Source: Haliea sp. | GTDB lineage: Bacteria > Pseudomonadota > Gammaproteobacteria > Pseudomonadales > Halieaceae | Length of the DNA: 64,000 nucleotides | Direction of reading: 5' to 3' | Assembly (NCBI GenBank): GCA_002692965.1 | Contig: NZNC01000015.1 | Span: forward strand, 620,001 to 684,000 | Shown here: positions 1-9,739 of the stretch, piece by piece | Numbering within the stretch: the first letter of the stretch is position 1 | Layout of the letters: every line of letters begins with the position of its first letter | Notes under the pieces: model-generated | Seen by the model: the letters and a program-made list of their open reading frames with translations, nothing else | Database searches by the model: none | What the model was told of the DNA's origin: nothing | Made by a program: the position numbers and the translations under genes

Positions 1-419
1 GCGACCTGGGCATGGTCGGCCCGGAGGACCTCAAGGTGGTCAGCAAGGTGCAGCCCGATGAGCAGCAACTGCGGGACCTGCTGTTCGCCTGGAAAGTGGC
101 CAAGTTCGTCAAATCGAATGCCATTGTCTACGCCCGCAACGGCCAGACCGTGGGTGTCGGTGCCGGTCAGATGAGCCGGGTGAATTCCGCGCGCATCGCC
201 GCCATCAAGGCGGAGCACGCGGGCCTGGAAGTGCGCGGCTCGGTCATGGCCTCGGATGCTTTCTTCCCCTTCCGCGACGGCATCGACAACGCCGGCCAGG
301 CGGGGATTGCGGCGGTGATACAGCCGGGTGGCTCGATCCGTGACGAGGAAGTGATCGCGGCGGCCGACGAGCACGGCATGGCCATGGTGTTTACCGGCAT
401 GCGCCATTTCCGCCACTGA
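1..419 (+). CDS. purH: PurH C-terminal part (AICAR transformylase / IMP cyclohydrolase), cut by window start
   Basis: This is the last ~139 residues of the bifunctional purine enzyme that formylates AICAR and closes the ring to IMP in the cytoplasm. The visible part is the transformylase domain: the [16 protein letters not shown] block, [16 protein letters not shown] and the [12 protein letters not shown] segment are hallmarks of this family, and the protein ends in the usual GMRHFRH tail. The reading frame enters from outside the window, so the true start is not seen. purD follows after 17 bases, the usual purH-purD operon. The identification is secure. Confidence 0.97.
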   Translation, partial: DLGMVGPEDLKVVSKVQPDEQQLRDLLFAWKVAKFVKSNAIVYARNGQTVGVGAGQMSRVNSARIAAIKAEHAGLEVRGSVMASDAFFPFRDGIDNAGQAGIAAVIQPGGSIRDEEVIAAADEHGMAMVFTGMRHFRH

Positions 420-436
420 GTTCCCGGAGTCAGCAG

Positions 437-1720
437 ATGAAAGTACTTGTTATCGGCAGCGGTGGCCGCGAGCACGCCCTGGCCTGGAAGGCCAGCCAGT
501 CCAGCCAGGTGGAGAGCGTCTTTGTGGCGCCGGGCAATGCTGGTACCGCGCGCGAGCCCGGGCTGGAGAATGTGGCCATCGACGTGATGGACTTTGCCGG
601 GCTGGCGGATTTTGCCGAGCGCGAGGGTGTAGCCCTGACCATCGTGGGTCCCGAGGCGCCGCTGGTCGAAGGCATTGTCGACTTCTTCCAGGCGCGCGGC
701 CTGCGCTGCTTCGGACCCTCGAAGGGGGCCGCCCAGCTGGAGGGTTCCAAGGCCTTCACCAAGGACTTCCTGGCGCGTCACCGCATTCCCACGGGCGCCT
801 ACGCCAACTTCACCGAGGTCGAGCCGGCCCTGGCCTACCTGCGCGAGCAGGGCGCGCCGATCGTGGTCAAGGCGGATGGCCTGGCCGCGGGCAAGGGCGT
901 GATCGTGGCGGAGACGCTCGAGCAAGCGGAAGCCGCCGTGGTCGACATGCTGTCGGGCAACGCCTTTGGTGACGCCGGCTGCCGGGTGGTGATCGAGGAG
1001 TTTCTCGAGGGCGAGGAAGCCAGCTTTATTGTCATGGTCGACGGCGGCCATGTGCTGCCGATGGCCACCAGCCAGGACCACAAGCGCATCGGCGAGGGCG
1101 ACGTTGGCCCCAACACGGGTGGCATGGGCGCCTACTCGCCGGCCCCGGTGGTTGACGAGGCGGTGCACCAGCGCATCATGGACGAGGTGATTCTGCCCAC
1201 GGTGCAGGGCATGGCCGCGGAGGGGAATGCCTACACCGGCTTTCTCTACGCCGGCCTGATGATCAGCCCCGAGGGTGAGCCGAAGGTGATCGAGTACAAC
1301 TGTCGCTTTGGCGATCCCGAGACCCAGCCCATCATGCTGCGTCTGCAGTCCGACCTGGTCGGACTGTGCAACGCCGCCCTGGATGGCGCCCTGGATACCG
1401 CCATTGCCAAATGGGATCCGCGCCCGGCGCTCGGCGTGGTACTGGCGGCCCAGGGTTACCCCGGCAGTTACCACAAGGGCACGCCGATCTCGGGTCTGGA
1501 TGCGCCGCAACCGGAGACGGTCAAGGTCTTTCATGCGGGAACAGCGGAGAAGGATGGCGCGGTGGTTACCAGCGGCGGGCGCGTGCTCTGTGTGACCGCC
1601 CTGGGGGACGACATTGAGGCGGCCCAGCGCCACGCCTACGAGGCGGTGGCGAAGATCCAGTGGGACGGCATGACCCTGCGCCACGATATTGGCTGGCGTG
1701 CAGTGGCTCGCTATCATTGA
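437..1720 (+). CDS. purD: Phosphoribosylamine--glycine ligase (GAR synthetase)
   Basis: PurD joins 5-phosphoribosylamine and glycine with ATP to give GAR, step two of purine synthesis. The 427-residue length is normal. The N-terminus [18 protein letters not shown] is the family signature; an ATP-grasp fold follows, with [11 protein letters not shown] near residue 145 and the C-terminal RFGDPETQP motif near residue 290. The ATG start has a GGAG-like site just upstream (CCCGGAGTCAGCAG). It follows purH closely and is very likely co-transcribed with it. Confidence 0.98.
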   Translation: MKVLVIGSGGREHALAWKASQSSQVESVFVAPGNAGTAREPGLENVAIDVMDFAGLADFAEREGVALTIVGPEAPLVEGIVDFFQARGLRCFGPSKGAAQLEGSKAFTKDFLARHRIPTGAYANFTEVEPALAYLREQGAPIVVKADGLAAGKGVIVAETLEQAEAAVVDMLSGNAFGDAGCRVVIEEFLEGEEASFIVMVDGGHVLPMATSQDHKRIGEGDVGPNTGGMGAYSPAPVVDEAVHQRIMDEVILPTVQGMAAEGNAYTGFLYAGLMISPEGEPKVIEYNCRFGDPETQPIMLRLQSDLVGLCNAALDGALDTAIAKWDPRPALGVVLAAQGYPGSYHKGTPISGLDAPQPETVKVFHAGTAEKDGAVVTSGGRVLCVTALGDDIEAAQRHAYEAVAKIQWDGMTLRHDIGWRAVARYH

Positions 1721-1774
1721 GGTGGCGGCTTACGGCGGTTTTCGCCGGCCCGGTTGAGGCAGCGAGGTAACAGC

Positions 1775-2422
1775 ATGGCTCTGACGCGACAACTCAATCC
1801 CCTCGATCGCCTGCTTGGCGAGGCTGACACGGTGCTGCGTACCCTGAGTCGTCGCGCCCAGGCTCCCTCGCGTCCCTCCCCGGCCGAGGGGCACAGCGAT
1901 GGCGATCTGTCTCCGGTCCAGCGCCGCCATGTGGCCGGCCTGATGCGGGTCAATCACACCGGCGAAGTCTGCGCCCAGGCCCTCTACCAGGGCCAGGCAC
2001 TGACGGCGAAGCTGGCCGAAGTGCGCGAGGAGATGCGCCAGGCCGCACGGGAGGAGGGGGATCACCTGGCCTGGTGCGCGGAGCGCCTCCGGGAGCTGGA
2101 CAGTCAGCCTAGCCTGCTCAATCCTGCCTGGTACGGCCTCTCGTTTCTGCTGGGGGCCACCGCCGGGGCGGTAGGTGACAAGTGGAGCCTGGGGTTCGTC
2201 GCCGCAACCGAGGAACGTGTCTGTCGCCATCTGCGTGACCACCTGCGCCAGCTGCCCGACGACGACCGCAAGTCACAGCTGATTCTGCAGCAGATGCTGG
2301 AGGATGAAGAGCGCCACGGCCAGAATGCCCTGGATGCCGGCGGTGCCGATTTCCCGCAGCCGGTGAAGGATGTGATGAGTGCCGTGGCCCGGGTGATGAC
2401 CCGCAGCAGCTACCACTTCTAG
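1775..2422 (+). CDS. coq7: Coq7-type demethoxyubiquinone hydroxylase
   Basis: This di-iron carboxylate mono-oxygenase catalyses a late ring hydroxylation of ubiquinone synthesis. The 215-residue protein carries [11 protein letters not shown], an EEGDHLAW helix, an [10 protein letters not shown] helix and an EDEERHG helix, giving the repeated E and ExxH ligands of the di-iron site. A TTG 21 bases upstream is in frame, but the ATG at 1775 has a GAGGTAA ribosome site and gives the family length. It lies 54 bases after purD. Its TAG stop shares the palindrome CTAG with the stop of the convergent prmA. Organisms have either Coq7 or UbiF for this step, so this one is a Coq7 user. Confidence 0.96.
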   Translation: MALTRQLNPLDRLLGEADTVLRTLSRRAQAPSRPSPAEGHSDGDLSPVQRRHVAGLMRVNHTGEVCAQALYQGQALTAKLAEVREEMRQAAREEGDHLAWCAERLRELDSQPSLLNPAWYGLSFLLGATAGAVGDKWSLGFVAATEERVCRHLRDHLRQLPDDDRKSQLILQQMLEDEERHGQNALDAGGADFPQPVKDVMSAVARVMTRSSYHF

Positions 2423-3306
2423 GGCGTTTCACCCCGCAGGCAGACCCAGCCCTCTTTCTCGCCGGCAACGACCAGCTGCAGTGTGGGCTGGTAGTGTGCG
2501 ATCAGGGCTTCGGCCTGGGTGTCCAGCAGGCCCGACAGCAGCAGTGTGCCCCCCGGTTTGAGCAGGCCCAGCAGCTCCTCTGAGAGCGCCGCCAGCGGCC
2601 CCGCCAGAATGTTCGCCACCACCACATCGGCCCGCCCCCGCCACGCGCCAATAGCGCCATCTCCCGGCAAGACCACAGTGAAGTCATCGCTGGCGACGCC
2701 GTTGCGGGCCGCATTGTCGCGGCTGGCGTCCAGAGCCTGTGGGTCGTTGTCCACGCCCAGTGCCTGCCGGGCACCCAGCTTGAGGGCGGCGACGGCGAGG
2801 ATGCCGGAGCCGCAGCCGTAATCGACGATGTCCGCACCCGCGAGGTCCAGGCTGTCCAGTTCGGTCAGGCACAGGGCGGTGGTGGGATGGGTGCCGGTGC
2901 CAAAGGCCAGGCCAGGGTCGAGCAGCAGGTTGACCGCTTCCGGTTCCGGCGGCTCCAGCCAGCTGGGGCAGACCCAGAGGCGGCGGCCGAAGCGCATCGG
3001 CTGGTAGTGGCGAATCCACTCCCGCTCCCAGTCCTTGTCTTCCAGGATTTCCACCCGCTGGTTGCAGTCGGCGAGGAGGGCCTCCGGCAGCATGCCGAGT
3101 ACGGCCTGCATGTCGGTGTCGGCGGGAAACAGTCCCGTGAGCCGGGTTTGGCGCCAGAGTGGCGTTTCCCCGACCCCCGGTTCCAGCACCGGTTCATCGG
3201 CGTTGTCTTCCAGGGTAACCGCCACCGCCCCGGCTTCCAGCAGGGCGTCCTCCAGGGTGGTGGCGTGTTCCGGATCGGTGTCCAGGCGCAGTTGCAGCCA
3301 GGTCAC
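2419..3306 (-). CDS. prmA: Ribosomal protein L11 methyltransferase
   Basis: PrmA trimethylates ribosomal protein L11 using S-adenosylmethionine. The start chosen is the GTG at 3306, whose GTGA overlaps the accC stop by four bases and gives 295 residues, the usual length; the open frame runs further upstream only as a shadow of accC. The N-terminal substrate domain begins [10 protein letters not shown]. The methyltransferase domain has [14 protein letters not shown] near residue 135, the SAM loop [18 protein letters not shown] near 165 and NILAGPL near 225. It is the last gene of the aroQ-accB-accC-prmA run. Confidence 0.97.
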   Translation of the reverse strand: MTWLQLRLDTDPEHATTLEDALLEAGAVAVTLEDNADEPVLEPGVGETPLWRQTRLTGLFPADTDMQAVLGMLPEALLADCNQRVEILEDKDWEREWIRHYQPMRFGRRLWVCPSWLEPPEPEAVNLLLDPGLAFGTGTHPTTALCLTELDSLDLAGADIVDYGCGSGILAVAALKLGARQALGVDNDPQALDASRDNAARNGVASDDFTVVLPGDGAIGAWRGRADVVVANILAGPLAALSEELLGLLKPGGTLLLSGLLDTQAEALIAHYQPTLQLVVAGEKEGWVCLRGETP

Positions 3307-4655
3307 GCGCCTTCGTCCAGGAGGCTTTCCAGGTAGTGGATGCTCACTCCTCCTTCGGCGAAGGCGCCATCGCGCACCAGGTCCCGGTGCAGGGCCGTAT
3401 TGGTGCGAATGCCTTCGATCACCAGTTCGTCCAGCGCCGAGCGCATGCGCGCCAGGGCGCCCTGGCGGGTCTCGCCGTAGCTGATCACCTTGGCAATCAG
3501 GGAGTCGTAGAAGGGCGGTACGGTGTAGCCGTCGTAGAGGTGTGAGTCCACCCGGATGCCCGGGCCGCCCGGACAGTGGAAGTGGGTTACCTTGCCGGGG
3601 GAGGGCATGAAGCTGCGCGGGTCTTCCGCGTTGATGCGACACTCGAAGGCGTGCCCCCGGAAGCGCACCTCTTCCTGACGTATGCCCAGGGCTTCGCCGC
3701 TGGCAATGCGCAACTGCTCCTTGACGATATCGACGCCGGTGATCATCTCGGTGACCGGGTGCTCCACCTGGACGCGGGTATTCATCTCGATGAAGTAGAA
3801 CTCACCGTCCTCGTAGAGAAACTCGAAGGTGCCCGCGCCGCGGTAGCCGATTTCCAGGCAGGCGTTGACGCAGGCCTCGGCGACCTCGCGGCGCTTGTCG
3901 TCCGGGATGCCCGGGGCCGGCGCTTCTTCCAGGACCTTCTGGTGACGGCGCTGCAGGGAGCAGTCGCGATCGCCCAGGTGGATCGCCTGGCCCTGGCCGT
4001 CCGCCAGTACCTGGATTTCCACGTGGCGGGGCTTCTGCAGGTACTTCTCCAGGTAGACCACACCGGAACCGAAGGCTGCGGCGGCCTCGGACTGGGTCAG
4101 CTGCACCGAGTTGAGCAGAGCTGCCTCGTTGTGCACCACGCGCATGCCGCGCCCGCCGCCACCGGCGGCCGCCTTGACGATGACGGGGAAGCCGATGCGC
4201 CGGGCGATCGTCAGTGTGCGTTCGTGATCGTCATTCAGCGGGCCGTCGGAGCCGGGTACGGTGGGCACCCCGGCTTTCTTCATCGCCTCGATGGCAGACA
4301 CCTTGTCCCCCATCAAGCGGATAGTGTCGGCCTTCGGGCCGATGAAAATGAAACCGCTCTTTTCCGCCTGCTCGGCAAAATCGGCGTTTTCCGCCAGGAA
4401 GCCATAGCCGGGGTGAATGGCGTCGGCGTCGGTAACTTCCGCGGCGCTGATGATGGCGGGGACGTTCAGGTAGCTCGCGGTGGAGGCAGCGGCACCGATG
4501 CAGACCGACTCGTCCGCCAGTCGTACGTGCATCAGTTCGCGGTCAGCCTTGGAGTGCACTGCCACCGTATGGATGCCCAGCTCCTTGCAGGCGCGGAGTA
4601 TGCGCAGGGCGATCTCGCCGCGGTTGGCGATCAGCACCTTGTTCAGCTTGGCCAT
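3303..4655 (-). CDS. accC: Biotin carboxylase subunit of acetyl-CoA carboxylase
   Basis: AccC carboxylates the biotin on AccB with ATP and bicarbonate, the first half-reaction of fatty acid synthesis. The 450 residues contain the N-terminal [20 protein letters not shown], the glycine-rich ATP loop [13 protein letters not shown] near residue 165, and the catalytic [14 protein letters not shown] block near residue 290, all typical. It follows accB by 34 bases and overlaps prmA by four bases. The fold and length are complete and no oddity is visible. Confidence 0.99.
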   Translation of the reverse strand: MAKLNKVLIANRGEIALRILRACKELGIHTVAVHSKADRELMHVRLADESVCIGAAASTASYLNVPAIISAAEVTDADAIHPGYGFLAENADFAEQAEKSGFIFIGPKADTIRLMGDKVSAIEAMKKAGVPTVPGSDGPLNDDHERTLTIARRIGFPVIVKAAAGGGGRGMRVVHNEAALLNSVQLTQSEAAAAFGSGVVYLEKYLQKPRHVEIQVLADGQGQAIHLGDRDCSLQRRHQKVLEEAPAPGIPDDKRREVAEACVNACLEIGYRGAGTFEFLYEDGEFYFIEMNTRVQVEHPVTEMITGVDIVKEQLRIASGEALGIRQEEVRFRGHAFECRINAEDPRSFMPSPGKVTHFHCPGGPGIRVDSHLYDGYTVPPFYDSLIAKVISYGETRQGALARMRSALDELVIEGIRTNTALHRDLVRDGAFAEGGVSIHYLESLLDEGA

Positions 4656-4689
4656 GTTCTGTTCCTCTGGTCGATACAGCGGTCGGGGT

Positions 4690-5160
4690 TCAGACGATGG
4701 AGAACAGGGGCTGGTCGAACTCCACGGGCTCGCCGTTTTCCACCAGGATGGCCTCGATGGTGCCCGCCTTGTCGGCTTCGATCTGGTTCATCATCTTCAT
4801 GGCTTCCACAATACACAGCACATCACCGACCTTCACCGTCTGCCCCACTTCTGCAAATGCCGCGGAGGTCGGGGACGGTGCACGGTAGAAGGTGCCGACC
4901 ATGGGCGAATTAATGGTCTTGCCGCTAGTCGCGGGTGCCTCGGCTGCCGGCTCTGGCGCGCTAGGTGCGGTCGGTGCCGGTGCCTGTGGGGCGGCCGCTT
5001 GTGGCGCCGGTGCCGGTGCCGGCGGGTGGGCGTAGGTCATCATGGGCTGTGCGCTGTTGCGGCTGATGCGCACCGATTCCTCGCCTTCCTTGATCTCGAT
5101 TTCATCGATGTTGGATTCCTCCAACAGCTCGATCAGCTTCTTGACTTTGCGAATATCCAT
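4690..5160 (-). CDS. accB: Biotin carboxyl carrier protein of acetyl-CoA carboxylase
   Basis: AccB carries the carboxyl group between biotin carboxylase and carboxyltransferase. It has 156 residues. The N-terminal [20 protein letters not shown] helix is followed by a flexible Pro/Ala linker (about residues 45-75) and the biotinyl domain, where Lys122 of [12 protein letters not shown] is the biotin attachment site and GTFYRAPSP forms the thumb region. It lies between aroQ and accC on the minus strand, so all four genes are probably one transcript. Confidence 0.99.
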   Translation of the reverse strand: MDIRKVKKLIELLEESNIDEIEIKEGEESVRISRNSAQPMMTYAHPPAPAPAPQAAAPQAPAPTAPSAPEPAAEAPATSGKTINSPMVGTFYRAPSPTSAAFAEVGQTVKVGDVLCIVEAMKMMNQIEADKAGTIEAILVENGEPVEFDQPLFSIV

Positions 5161-5183
5161 GTCGGGCCTCTCTGGTTTTGCGT

Positions 5184-5627
5184 TTATGACTGTGCCAGGC
5201 GCCGCATGGCCGCCTGCAGTGCGAATTCATAGCCGTCCGCTCCCAGCCCGCAGATCACGCCCACAGCGACATCGGAGAAGTAGGAGTGATGTCGGAAAGA
5301 TTCGCGGGCATGGGTGTTGGACAGATGGACTTCAATGAAGGGTAGGTCTACCGCCAGCAGCGCATCCCGCAGGGCGACGCTGGTGTGGGTGAATGCGGCA
5401 GGATTGATCAGGATGAAGTTGACGCCCTCCCGGGGCGCTTCCTGAATGCGTTCAATCAGCTCGTATTCGGCATTGCTTTGCATGGCCAGCAGGTGGTGAC
5501 CCTGCCCGCGCGCGGTTTCCGACAGGCGGCGGTTGATATCTTCCAGCGTTGTGTGCCCGTAAACCCCGGGCTCGCGGGTGCCCAGCAGGTTCAGGTTGGG
5601 GCCGTGCAGAACGAGAATCGTGGCCAT
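5184..5627 (-). CDS. aroQ: Type II 3-dehydroquinate dehydratase
   Basis: AroQ removes water from 3-dehydroquinate in the shikimate pathway. The 147-residue protein shows [18 protein letters not shown] with the flexible-loop Tyr and Arg, then [16 protein letters not shown] and [11 protein letters not shown] with the catalytic His. The start is the ATG at 5627; a frame extension to 5696 has no family similarity. It is the first gene of the aroQ-accB-accC-prmA operon, an order seen in many gammaproteobacteria. AroQ is a dodecamer in characterised members. Confidence 0.98.
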   Translation of the reverse strand: MATILVLHGPNLNLLGTREPGVYGHTTLEDINRRLSETARGQGHHLLAMQSNAEYELIERIQEAPREGVNFILINPAAFTHTSVALRDALLAVDLPFIEVHLSNTHARESFRHHSYFSDVAVGVICGLGADGYEFALQAAMRRLAQS

Positions 5628-5707
5628 AACGGTCGGTTTCCGGCTCGGAGCTGTTGGGCGGATTCTCGCGCAAATCCTTGCCGCTGTCCACGACAATCCC
5701 TTTTGCG

Positions 5708-5716
5708 GTTATATCA
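5708..5716 (-). promoter_or_regulatory. Candidate extended -10 promoter for the aroQ operon
   Basis: Read on the minus strand the bases are TGATATAAC: a TATAAC -10 hexamer with a TG-type extension, about 80 bases before the aroQ ATG. No convincing -35 hexamer is seen, so this is a weak call. It lies in the 201-base gap between the aroQ start and the dsbD stop. Confidence 0.3.
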
Positions 5717-5774
5717 CGCGAGTTCGCTGCGAGTTGCAGGAAGTTAGCAGTTTTTTGGGAAATGGCGGCGGCGG

Positions 5775-5792
5775 CGGCACGCTTCGGTGCCG
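5775..5792 (-). terminator. Hairpin downstream of dsbD
   Basis: CGGCAC and GTGCCG form a six-base-pair stem around a six-base GCTTCG loop, about 37 bases after the dsbD stop in its direction of transcription. There is no U-run after it, so it may be a 3'-end stabiliser rather than a true intrinsic terminator. Confidence 0.35.
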
Positions 5793-5828
5793 GATTGCCG
5801 CGATTCGAGTAAATGTAATGAACGTCGC

Positions 5829-7634
5829 CTAACGTGCCGGGATTGTTTCAGCGGTGCCGGCGGCAGGTTTGGGTAGGCTTTGCAGTGCATCCAGTACCAT
5901 GCCGCGACTCAAGAGTTGCGGCAGTACCTTGGGCTCGGCGCCGGGCTCGCCGGGGTAGAGCAGGTACAGGGGGATGCCGCTGCGCCCCATCTGGCGGAGG
6001 AAGTCGGCAATGGCGGGGTTCTCGTGGGTCCAGTCCGCGACCAGGTAGGCGACATTGCGTGCCGCGAAGGCGGCCTGGATCGGGGCGGTTTCCAGCACCG
6101 TGCGTTCGTTTGCCAGACAGGTAATGCACCAGTCCGCGGTAAAGTCGACGAACACGGGGCGGCCGGCCTGTTGCAGTCGCGCCACTTGCTCGGGAGACCA
6201 GGCGGCGTGAGTCGCCTCGGCGAGACCCGCTGCCGGGCGCCCACTCTGGCCGCTGACACCGCTGAGGCCGACCGCCAGGCCCAGGGCCAGCACGACCACC
6301 GCCAGCAATCGCCGCCAGAGCGTGTCGCGCCAGAGCCAGAGCGCCAGGGCGATCAGTAGCCCCCCGGCCAGGGCCGCCGTCATGGCGTCCACTCCGGCCT
6401 GGCGGCCAGCGACCCACAGCAACCATATGGCGCTGGCGTAGAGTGGGAAGGCCAGGAACTGCTTGAGGCTCTCCATCCAGGCGCCCGGACGGGGCATCCA
6501 GCGACGCGCGGCACTGCTATAGCTGAGCAGCACCAGGGGGGCCGCCATGCCGGCGCCCAGGGCGGCAAAGACCAGCAGTGCCACGAAGGCTGGCTGGGTG
6601 ATGGCAAACCCCAGGGCGGTGCCCATGAACGGCGCAGTGCAGGGACTGGCGACCAGCACCGCCAGGACCCCGGTGAAGAAGCTGCCCGCGGGTCCCTGCC
6701 GGGCCGCCAGGCCACTGCCGGCATTCATCAGGCGGCCCCCGAGCTGCAGCATGCCGGACAGCGACAGGCCCATGACCAGGAACAGCCAGGCCAGCAACAC
6801 CACGAACAGCGGGGATTGCAACTGAAAGCCCCAGCCAATTGCGCGTCCGGCACCCTGCAGGGCCAGCAGCACTGCCGCCACCAGCAGAAAGCTGGCGATC
6901 ACCCCGGCGGTATACAGCCAGGCGTGGCGAGTGCTTTCGCCACTGTCACTGCTGGCAAAGCTGAGAATTTTCAGGGACAGGATGGGGAACACGCAGGGCA
7001 TCAGGTTGAGAATGATGCCCCCGGCGAAGGCCAGCAGCAGCATCAACGGCAGGGTGCCGGTGCCGGGGCTTTCGGCCCCTGGTACGGTTGCTCCTGCGGG
7101 TTCCGGCGTCGTCAGGAGGGTTGCCGTGCCCGCATCAAAATCCAGGCGGAATCTCTGTATCTGCGGCGGGTAACACAGCCCGGCGTCGGCGCAGCCCTGG
7201 TAGCGCACGGTCAGGTGCCCCGTGTCCAGGGTCGCGGCAGGTTTCAGCCGCAAGTTAAGTTCGTCGTAGTAGATCTCCACCTCGCCGAAAAACTCGTCCT
7301 CACTGGCGATCCCCGGCGGCAGGTCAAAGGACAGGGGCACGCTGCTGCCAGTGGGCGCGGAACGGCCGTCGGATGCGGTCTCCACCAGGCTGAATTCAAG
7401 GGCGTGACGGTACAGGTAATAGCCCTCGGCAATTTCCCAGTGCAGCTGCAGCGTACCGTCGTTGCGAGGAAGAATGTCCAGCTGGTAGGCCTGCTCCACG
7501 GGCAGGAAATCCGGCCCGCCCCGGTTGATACCGGGCCCCGCCGACAGGCCGCGCTCGCCATTCAGCGCCAGCGGTGATTGTGCCAGGCCGTGGGCACTGC
7601 ACAGCAGGATCAGGCAGGCGAGCAGGACGCGCAT
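5829..7634 (-). CDS. dsbD: DsbD thiol:disulfide interchange protein
   Basis: DsbD passes electrons from cytoplasmic thioredoxin across the inner membrane to periplasmic thiol proteins. The protein has 601 residues. A signal peptide (MRVLLACLILLCSAHGLA) precedes the N-terminal domain with its CADAGLCYPP cysteines. The eight-helix membrane core has LMPCVFPILSLK and ASPCTAPFMG, one redox cysteine each. The C-terminal thioredoxin domain has DWCITCLANE, a CITC active site where many homologues have CVAC. The ATG at 7634 has a GAGGAA site and gives a clean signal peptide; a start 30 bases upstream would not. The divergent neighbour is a copper chaperone, a sensible partner. Confidence 0.96.
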   Translation of the reverse strand: MRVLLACLILLCSAHGLAQSPLALNGERGLSAGPGINRGGPDFLPVEQAYQLDILPRNDGTLQLHWEIAEGYYLYRHALEFSLVETASDGRSAPTGSSVPLSFDLPPGIASEDEFFGEVEIYYDELNLRLKPAATLDTGHLTVRYQGCADAGLCYPPQIQRFRLDFDAGTATLLTTPEPAGATVPGAESPGTGTLPLMLLLAFAGGIILNLMPCVFPILSLKILSFASSDSGESTRHAWLYTAGVIASFLLVAAVLLALQGAGRAIGWGFQLQSPLFVVLLAWLFLVMGLSLSGMLQLGGRLMNAGSGLAARQGPAGSFFTGVLAVLVASPCTAPFMGTALGFAITQPAFVALLVFAALGAGMAAPLVLLSYSSAARRWMPRPGAWMESLKQFLAFPLYASAIWLLWVAGRQAGVDAMTAALAGGLLIALALWLWRDTLWRRLLAVVVLALGLAVGLSGVSGQSGRPAAGLAEATHAAWSPEQVARLQQAGRPVFVDFTADWCITCLANERTVLETAPIQAAFAARNVAYLVADWTHENPAIADFLRQMGRSGIPLYLLYPGEPGAEPKVLPQLLSRGMVLDALQSLPKPAAGTAETIPAR

Positions 7635-7777
7635 GGGGGTTCCTCGAGTCAGGGGGCTTAACACGGGGCGGCATTGTAGCAGTTGTCGCCGCTCGCCTAC
7701 CGTGAGGGTGCCGGGGAAATGGTATAGTGGTCGGACGCTGAAAACGGCAAATAGTTTCCACGGTCAGGGAGGCAGGC

Positions 7778-8239
7778 ATGCAACGATGGGCAGCACGATT
7801 GGGTGCAGGTGTTCTGGCATTGGCCGGGCAGGCGGCAATGGCGCAGGGCGCACTGGAGCTGAGCGATGCCTGGGTGCGCGCACTGCCGCCGGGGCAGCCG
7901 GCGACCGCCGCCTACCTGGTCGTACACAATACGGGCAGTGAGCCGGTCACCGTTGACGCTGCCAGCGCCTCGGGTGCGGGTCGCGTGGAAATGCACGACA
8001 CTCTGCAGGAAGATGGCATGTCGCGCATGCGCCAGCGTCACCAGGTTACGGTCCCGGCGGGGGAGGTACTGCGCTTCCAGCCCGGTGGTCTGCACCTGAT
8101 GCTGTTGGAGCTGGAGGCGATGCCGCGCGAAGGCGAGACTGTGCGCCTGTGCCTGCACAGTAGTGAGCGCGAACACTGTATCGACGCGCCGGTTCGGCGG
8201 CAGGCGGGCGGTGGGCACGATCACCACGGCCACCACTGA
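7778..8239 (+). CDS. Periplasmic copper chaperone, PCu(A)C family
   Basis: This 153-residue protein has a signal peptide ending near AMAQG and the PCuAC copper-site pattern: Met-His in VEMHDTLQEDGMSRM and the later His-Met of GGLHLMLLELE. Family members carry Cu(I) in the periplasm and help assemble the CuA/CuB sites of cytochrome oxidase. The C-terminus is an extra His-rich tail (GGGHDHHGHH), likely another metal-binding patch. A GGGAGG-like site precedes the ATG. Upstream, TATAGT at 7723-7728 could be a -10 box. It diverges from dsbD, whose product could keep the copper-binding partners reduced. Confidence 0.9.
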   Translation: MQRWAARLGAGVLALAGQAAMAQGALELSDAWVRALPPGQPATAAYLVVHNTGSEPVTVDAASASGAGRVEMHDTLQEDGMSRMRQRHQVTVPAGEVLRFQPGGLHLMLLELEAMPREGETVRLCLHSSEREHCIDAPVRRQAGGGHDHHGHH

Positions 8240-8270
8240 GAATCAGCCGGGCGGCTGAAAGGAGCAGAGT

Positions 8271-9308
8271 ATGAAGGCAATGCGCGAGCAATGGGCGGCA
8301 CTGCGGGACCGCCTGCCGGCACTCGGTGGTCGTGCCGCAGCGATACTGGGCACATTGGGCGTGTACTTGCTGATTACCGTCCTGTTGGGGATCTACTGGA
8401 GTCGTACCCCCGCGCCTTTCGATGTGCGAGAACAGGCCCGGGAGCTGGCGGCGGAGGGCGGCCGCGAGGTGACCACCGGCTCGACGACCACGGCAGCCCT
8501 GATTGGCGTGATGGAGACCCTGCTGGAAAAACCGGGTGGCTATCTGCATAACGACCGCTTCCCGCCCGGCCTCTGGCTGGATAATGTGCCGGCCTGGGAA
8601 TACGGCGCCCTGATCCAGTCCCGCGATCTGGCCCGCGCCATGCGCGAGTCCTTCAGTCGCTCGCAGTCGCAGTCCACCGAGGACGAGGACCTGGCACTGG
8701 CGGAGCCGCGCTTCAATTTTACTGCCGACAATTGGATCCTGCCCTCGGCCGAGGGCGAGTACCGCGATGCCATTGGCTATACGCGGCACTACCTGGCTCG
8801 GCTTGAGGATGATGAACGCTCCGATGCCCAGTTCTACGCCCGGGCCGACAACCTGCGTTACTGGCTGTCCAATGTCGATTCCCGCCTTGGCAGCCTGTCC
8901 CAGCGCCTCAGTGCCAGCGTCGGGCAGCGGCGCCTGAATACGGACCTGGCGGGCGAGGAGGCGGCGCGCCAGTCCACGCCCGCCCCGCGCGAGGTCGAGG
9001 TGCGTACGCCCTGGAGCGAGATCGATGATGTCTTTTTCGAGGCGCGCGGCTCGGCCTGGGCGCTGCTGCATTTTCTGCGCGCCATGGAGGTGGATTTTGC
9101 CGAAGTGCTGCAGCGCAAGAACGCAGCGGTCAGCCTGCAACAGATCATCCGCGAGCTGGAGGGGACCCAGCAGACAGTCTGGAGCCCGGTCATCCTCAAT
9201 GGGGGGGGTATGGGGGTTCTCGCCAACCACTCCCTGGTGATGGCTTCCTACATCAGCCGGGCGAACGCGGCCATCATCGACCTGCGCGATCTGCTCTCCC
9301 AGGGTTGA
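8271..9308 (+). CDS. DUF2333 family inner-membrane protein
   Basis: This 345-residue protein matches the DUF2333 family of gammaproteobacteria, whose function is unknown. One membrane helix lies at about residues 23-42 (ILGTLGVYLLITVLLGIYWS); the rest is a large, probably periplasmic, helical domain with GGYLHNDRFPPGLWLDNVPA and NWILPSAEGEYRDAI as conserved-looking blocks. It starts 31 bases after the copper chaperone gene, with a GGAG site upstream, and may be in the same transcript. No catalytic motif can be recognised. Confidence 0.8.
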   Translation: MKAMREQWAALRDRLPALGGRAAAILGTLGVYLLITVLLGIYWSRTPAPFDVREQARELAAEGGREVTTGSTTTAALIGVMETLLEKPGGYLHNDRFPPGLWLDNVPAWEYGALIQSRDLARAMRESFSRSQSQSTEDEDLALAEPRFNFTADNWILPSAEGEYRDAIGYTRHYLARLEDDERSDAQFYARADNLRYWLSNVDSRLGSLSQRLSASVGQRRLNTDLAGEEAARQSTPAPREVEVRTPWSEIDDVFFEARGSAWALLHFLRAMEVDFAEVLQRKNAAVSLQQIIRELEGTQQTVWSPVILNGGGMGVLANHSLVMASYISRANAAIIDLRDLLSQG

Positions 9309-9338
9309 GGGTCTGGGTGGGCCCCAGGTTGGCGGTTG

Positions 9339-9683
9339 CTACTTGCGGTCGTAGCGCAGGCGCGTGCCGGTATCCAGTGACAGGCGGATCTCGGCGGCGC
9401 TGATGTCCTCGGGGAAATAGGTTCCCGAAAGCTTGGCGTCCAGGATCGACGCGCCTTCCAGGTTGGTCTCGCGGAAGTCGATGCCGCTGAGGTCGGCATT
9501 GCGGAAGTAGGCGTCGCTGAAATCCAGGCTGCGGGCGTTCATGTTGCGCAGGTCCCGTCCGCGGTAGTCGCCGCTTTTCAGTTCACTGGTATCGAGAATG
9601 TCCCGCTGTTCGTTGAACTCCTTGATCTGCTCCTGGCGCAGCAGCTGGTACAGCGGGTCCTGTTTGATTTCGGGTTTGCTCAT
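9339..9683 (-). CDS. Small pentapeptide-repeat protein
   Basis: A 114-residue protein whose centre (about residues 40-95) follows the A(D/N)LxX pentapeptide pattern: YRGRDLRNMNARSLDFSD, AYFRNADLSGIDFRETNLEG, ASILDAKLSG. Such repeats fold as a right-handed square beta-helix. Only about ten repeats fit, much shorter than the gyrase-protecting Qnr-type proteins, so no such role is claimed. The N-terminus is a charged helix (QLLRQEQIKEFNEQRDIL). An AAGGA site precedes the ATG. It is divergent from polB with 56 bases between the starts. Function unknown. Confidence 0.75.
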   Translation of the reverse strand: MSKPEIKQDPLYQLLRQEQIKEFNEQRDILDTSELKSGDYRGRDLRNMNARSLDFSDAYFRNADLSGIDFRETNLEGASILDAKLSGTYFPEDISAAEIRLSLDTGTRLRYDRK

Positions 9684-9739
9684 GGGCTGTCCTTCGGGGC
9701 GTCTGGGGCGTTGGACTAGCTTAAGCCACAGGCCTGCTT

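Noticed and set aside
167-1717. Long open frame of 516 codons on the minus strand opposite purH and purD
   Set aside because: It is antisense to two secure genes, has no family features and is rich in His/Arg/Gln, typical of the reverse frame of high-GC coding DNA.
3576-4913. Open frame of 445 codons on the plus strand opposite accC and accB
   Set aside because: Shadow of accC and accB; no recognisable domain and no ribosome site.
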